Positions 21,232-23,877 of a stretch of 23,877 bases of DNA are shown in pieces. Both the position numbers and the translations under genes were made by a program. This stretch comes from AP-15 sp036008325 (lineage in GTDB: Bacteria > Pseudomonadota > Alphaproteobacteria > ATCC43930 > CGMCC-115725): assembly GCA_036008325.1 (NCBI GenBank), contig DASYNW010000133.1, forward strand, positions 1 to 23,877. The letters are read 5' to 3'. The notes under the pieces were generated by a model. It made no database searches and was not told the DNA's origin. It was given only the letters and a program-made list of their open reading frames with translations. Each line of letters begins with the position of its first letter. Within the stretch, counting starts at the first letter, position 1.

Positions 21232-22056
21232 TCATTTCGTGCCGAAGCAATGCTCCGGGCCGGGGAAGCGGCGGGCGCGGACGTCGGCGGCGTAGGCTTC
21301 GGCGGCGGCCGAGATCAGCGGCGCCAATTCGGCGTAGCGCTTGACGAAGCGCGGGGTGAATTCGGTGAAGACGCCCAGCACATCGTCGGTCACCAGGATC
21401 TGGCCGTCGCAGGCGGGGGACGCGCCGATCCCGATCGTCGGCACCGGCAGCGCTTCTGTGATGGCGCGCGCGACCTTTTCGATGGTGCCCTCGATGACGA
21501 TCGCGAAGGCGCCGGCCTCGGCGATCGCGGCGGCGTCGGCGGCGACCCGTTCGGCCTGCTCTTCGCCGCGGCCCTGCACCTTGAACCCGCCCGCGGTGTT
21601 GACCCGTTGCGGCATCAGCCCGACATGGCCCATGACCGGGACCCCGCGCCGGACGAGAAAGCGCACGGTCGGGGCCATCTCCGCGCCGCCCTCGAGCTTG
21701 ACCGCGGCGCAGCCGGTCAGGGCCATGATCCGCGCGGCGTTGCGGAACGCCTGCTCCGGCGATTCCTGATAGCCGCCGAACGGCAGATCGACGACGACGA
21801 GCGCCCGTGCCGTGGCGCGCGTGACTGCGGCACCGTGTGCCACCATCATCTCGACCGTCACCGGCAGGGTGCTGTCGAAACCATAAACCACCATGCCGAG
21901 AGAATCCCCGACCAGCAGAAAATCGACATGGGGGTCGAGCAGACCCGCGATCGGCGCGGTATAGGCGGTCAGCCCGACGATCGGCGGGCCACCCTTGACG
22001 ATCTCGCCGATGCCGCGGCGCTTGGCCTTGGCCGGTGCTTTTTGCTGTGCGCTCAT
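21232..22056 (-). CDS. panB: 3-methyl-2-oxobutanoate hydroxymethyltransferase
   Basis: First enzyme of pantothenate synthesis; transfers a hydroxymethyl group from methylene-tetrahydrofolate to 2-oxoisovalerate. The protein is 274 residues from the ATG at 22056, with AGGA eight bases upstream. Landmarks are LTAYTAPIAGLLD, DFLLVGDSLGMVVYGFDSTLP (metal and substrate site), VDLPFGGYQESPEQA, AVKLEGG, VMGHVGLMPQ, IVIEGTI and IGIGASPACDGQILVTDDVLG. The frame runs to 22233 without similarity and would overlap the divergent gene. The usual partner panC is not in the window. The 165 bases between this gene and the hydrolase gene hold the putative promoter and no open frame of note. Identification is firm. 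Confidence 0.96.
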   Translation of the reverse strand: MSAQQKAPAKAKRRGIGEIVKGGPPIVGLTAYTAPIAGLLDPHVDFLLVGDSLGMVVYGFDSTLPVTVEMMVAHGAAVTRATARALVVVDLPFGGYQESPEQAFRNAARIMALTGCAAVKLEGGAEMAPTVRFLVRRGVPVMGHVGLMPQRVNTAGGFKVQGRGEEQAERVAADAAAIAEAGAFAIVIEGTIEKVARAITEALPVPTIGIGASPACDGQILVTDDVLGVFTEFTPRFVKRYAELAPLISAAAEAYAADVRARRFPGPEHCFGTK

Positions 22057-22126
22057 GATGCTTTCCTGCGCCTGGATGTAAACGCCTCGGCTACGGGTTA
22101 CACTCCGCGCGGTTTGGGGGCCAACG

Positions 22127-22207
22127 GTGAATGATACGCCAACAATGAATGATACGGCCGACATTGCAAATCTGAAGAGTCTCGGGGCAAATCTGCAGAG
22201 CCTCGGC
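22127..22207 (+). repeat. Short in-frame duplications in the leader of the molybdoenzyme gene
   Basis: TGAATGATACG occurs twice, 18 bases apart (22128-22138 and 22146-22156). A 21-base unit is then tandemly repeated (22166-22186 and 22187-22207), encoding ANLKSLG and ANLQSLG. All spacings are multiples of three, so the frame is kept. Confidence 0.8.
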
Positions 22208-23877
22208 GCGATTGGCCAGCCGGTGCGGCGCAAGGAGGACGAGCGGCTGTTGACCGGCCGCGGCCGGTTCAGCGACGATTTCGCCCTGCCGGGGCAGGTC
22301 TATGCCGCGATCGTGCGCTCGCCCCATCCGCATGCGCGGATCGTCAAGATCGACGCCCGCAAGGCGATGGCGGTGCCGGGGGTGCTCGGCGTCTTTACCG
22401 GCCAGGATTGCCTTGCCGACGGGCTCCAGCCGATCCCGCACACCCCGGTGCCGTCGACCCGCTACGATATGAAGCTGACCGGCCCCGATGGCGGCCCGAT
22501 CTTTATCGGCCCGCAGATGCTGTTGCCGGCCGACAAGGTGCGCCATGTCGGCGAGGCGGTGGCGATGCTCGTGGCCGAAACCGCCGCACAGGCGCAGGAC
22601 GCGGCCGAGGCGGTCATCGTCGAATATGAGGAACTGCCGTGGATCGCGCAGGTGCCCGACGCGCTGCGGCCGGGCGCGCCGGCGGTGTGGGACGAGGCGC
22701 CTGACAATGTGCTGGTCGACACCGCGTTCGGCGATGCCGCGGCAACCCTGCGCGCCTTTGCCGGCGCCGACCACATTGTCGAGATGGAGTTTCACATCGG
22801 CCGGGTGACCGGCGTGCCGATCGAGCCGCGCGCAGCGCTCGGCCATTGGGATCGGGCGACCGGCCGCTATACCTTGTGGACCGGCAGCGGCGGGGCGGTG
22901 CGGCAAAAGGCCGAGCTCGCCGCGGTGCTCGGCGTCCCGCTCGATCAGGTGCGGGTATTGTCGTTCGATGTCGGCGGCAATTTCGGCACGCGCAACCGAC
23001 TCTATGTCGAATCGGCGCTGGCGCCGTGGGCGTCGCGCCGGCTCGGCCGCCCGGTCAAATACACCTCGACCCGCTCGGAAGTGTTCCTGAGCGACTACCA
23101 GGGCCGCGACCTCGTAACCCGGGTTGCGCTGGCGTTGCGCGCCGACGGCCGGTTTCTCGGACTGCGCGCCGATAATGTCAGCAATGTCGGCGCCCGCTGC
23201 GCCTCCTTGTCGCCGCTCAGCAAAGGTTCGGCCCTGATCACCGGCTCCTATGACATTGGGGCGGCGAGCTTGCGGTCGCGCGCGGTCTTCACCAACACGA
23301 TGCCGACCAACGCCTACCGCAGCTCGGGCCGGCCGGAGGTGACCTATGCGATCGAACGGCTGGTCGACGAGGCGGCGCGCCGGCTCGGGATCGACCGGGT
23401 GGCGTTGCGCCGGATGAATTTGATCGGGCCGCAGGCGATGCCCTACGCCAACGCGGTCGGCGCGAAGTACGACAGCGGCACCTACGAAGCCAACATGGAT
23501 CTGGCGATCGGGATCGCCGAGTGGGACGGGTTTCCGGCGCGGCAGGCCGAGGCGCAGGCGCGCGGCCGGCTGCGGGGGCTGGGCCTGGCGAATTATGTCG
23601 AATCCTCGATCGGGGCGCCGCGCGAGCGCAGCGAGATCACGGTGACCCCGGCTGGCCGGGTCGAGATCGTGATCGGCACCGGCCCGAGCGGGCAGGGGCA
23701 CGAGACCAGCTTCGCCCAGGTGGCCGGCGCGCTCCTCGGGGTCCCGGTCGGTAGCATCGACATCATCATGGGCGACACCGATGTCGTCAGCCTCGGCGGC
23801 GGTTCGCATTCCGGCCGTTCGATGCGCCACTCGGCGACCTTGTTCGCCAAGGCCGCACCCGAACTGGTCGCCAAGGG
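22127..23877 (+). CDS. Xanthine dehydrogenase/aldehyde oxidase-family molybdopterin-binding large subunit (partial)
   Basis: The first 583 codons of a molybdenum hydroxylase large subunit, open to the window edge. The start of the domain is IGQPVRRKEDERLLTGRGRF, followed by AAIVRSPHPHARI. Then come the VRHVGEAVAMLVAE block, IEPRAALGHWD, DVGGNFGTRNRLYVESAL, AYRSSGRPEVTYAIERLVDEAARRLG and GPSGQGHETSFAQVAGALLGV. The AYRSSGR form, rather than AYxCSFR, argues against a true form I CO dehydrogenase and for a general aldehyde/heterocycle hydroxylase; the substrate is unknown. The small and medium subunits are not upstream and may lie downstream. The GTG at 22127 has GGGGG six bases upstream; an ATG at 22145 is the alternative. 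The N-terminal leader is made of short duplications. Confidence 0.9.
   Translation, partial: MNDTPTMNDTADIANLKSLGANLQSLGAIGQPVRRKEDERLLTGRGRFSDDFALPGQVYAAIVRSPHPHARIVKIDARKAMAVPGVLGVFTGQDCLADGLQPIPHTPVPSTRYDMKLTGPDGGPIFIGPQMLLPADKVRHVGEAVAMLVAETAAQAQDAAEAVIVEYEELPWIAQVPDALRPGAPAVWDEAPDNVLVDTAFGDAAATLRAFAGADHIVEMEFHIGRVTGVPIEPRAALGHWDRATGRYTLWTGSGGAVRQKAELAAVLGVPLDQVRVLSFDVGGNFGTRNRLYVESALAPWASRRLGRPVKYTSTRSEVFLSDYQGRDLVTRVALALRADGRFLGLRADNVSNVGARCASLSPLSKGSALITGSYDIGAASLRSRAVFTNTMPTNAYRSSGRPEVTYAIERLVDEAARRLGIDRVALRRMNLIGPQAMPYANAVGAKYDSGTYEANMDLAIGIAEWDGFPARQAEAQARGRLRGLGLANYVESSIGAPRERSEITVTPAGRVEIVIGTGPSGQGHETSFAQVAGALLGVPVGSIDIIMGDTDVVSLGGGSHSGRSMRHSATLFAKAAPELVAK

Noticed and set aside
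22091..23830. A 579-codon minus-strand open frame opposite the molybdoenzyme gene
   Set aside because: It is antisense to a clearly conserved coding sequence, with a His/Arg/Asp-rich shadow composition.
22127..23877. True aerobic CO dehydrogenase (form I CoxL)
   Set aside because: The active-site loop reads AYRSSGR rather than the AYxCSFR of form I, and no coxM or coxS is adjacent in the window.

Overview
The window is very GC-rich, almost fully coding DNA from an alphaproteobacterium, most plausibly a Rhodospirillales- or Hyphomicrobiales-like soil or environmental lineage. This rests on two gene orders typical of the class: fabD-fabG-acpP-fabF-mltG-yicC-gmk, and rpsF-rpsR-DUF2232-rplI. The genus cannot be named from the sequence alone. 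No tRNA, rRNA, CRISPR array or transposase was seen.

Layout. Positions 1-6123 (minus strand) form one envelope-biogenesis block: malonyl-CoA:ACP transacylase, ketoacyl-ACP reductase, acyl carrier protein, ketoacyl-ACP synthase II, the lytic transglycosylase MltG, YicC and a partial guanylate kinase. A divergent promoter region leads into 6297-8713 (plus strand): ribosomal proteins S6 and S18, a DUF2232 membrane protein and ribosomal protein L9. Next come a cyclopropane-fatty-acid synthase coupled to a crotonase-fold protein (8833-10853), a six-repeat NHL protein (minus), an exported-looking YqgE/AlgH protein and a DUF488 protein (plus). A minus-strand stretch follows with a free-standing jelly-roll domain protein, an MsrQ-like haem membrane protein and a secreted DUF5666-like protein. 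An MFS transporter and an EamA exporter (plus) end at 18206.

The most interesting region is 18352-21125 on the minus strand. It holds a GH73-like peptidoglycan hydrolase with an N-terminal non-enzymatic region and no signal peptide. Its stop codon overlaps the start of a small secreted protein with four conserved cysteines. Downstream lies a second, headless copy of only the catalytic domain, with an open frame but no start region, whose stop overlaps the start of a second copy of the small secreted protein. The two copies are near-identical at both ends and divergent around the hydrolase/small-protein junction. This is the architecture of a polymorphic toxin-immunity locus with an orphan toxin-tip/immunity cassette. 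I infer an effector acting on cell wall and periplasmic immunity proteins; no delivery machinery is visible in the window. A plus-strand gene remnant lies exactly at the breakpoint of the orphan cassette.

The window ends with panB (minus) and the start of a molybdenum hydroxylase large subunit (plus), cut by the window edge. Many long open frames opposite real genes are artefacts of high GC and are not listed.
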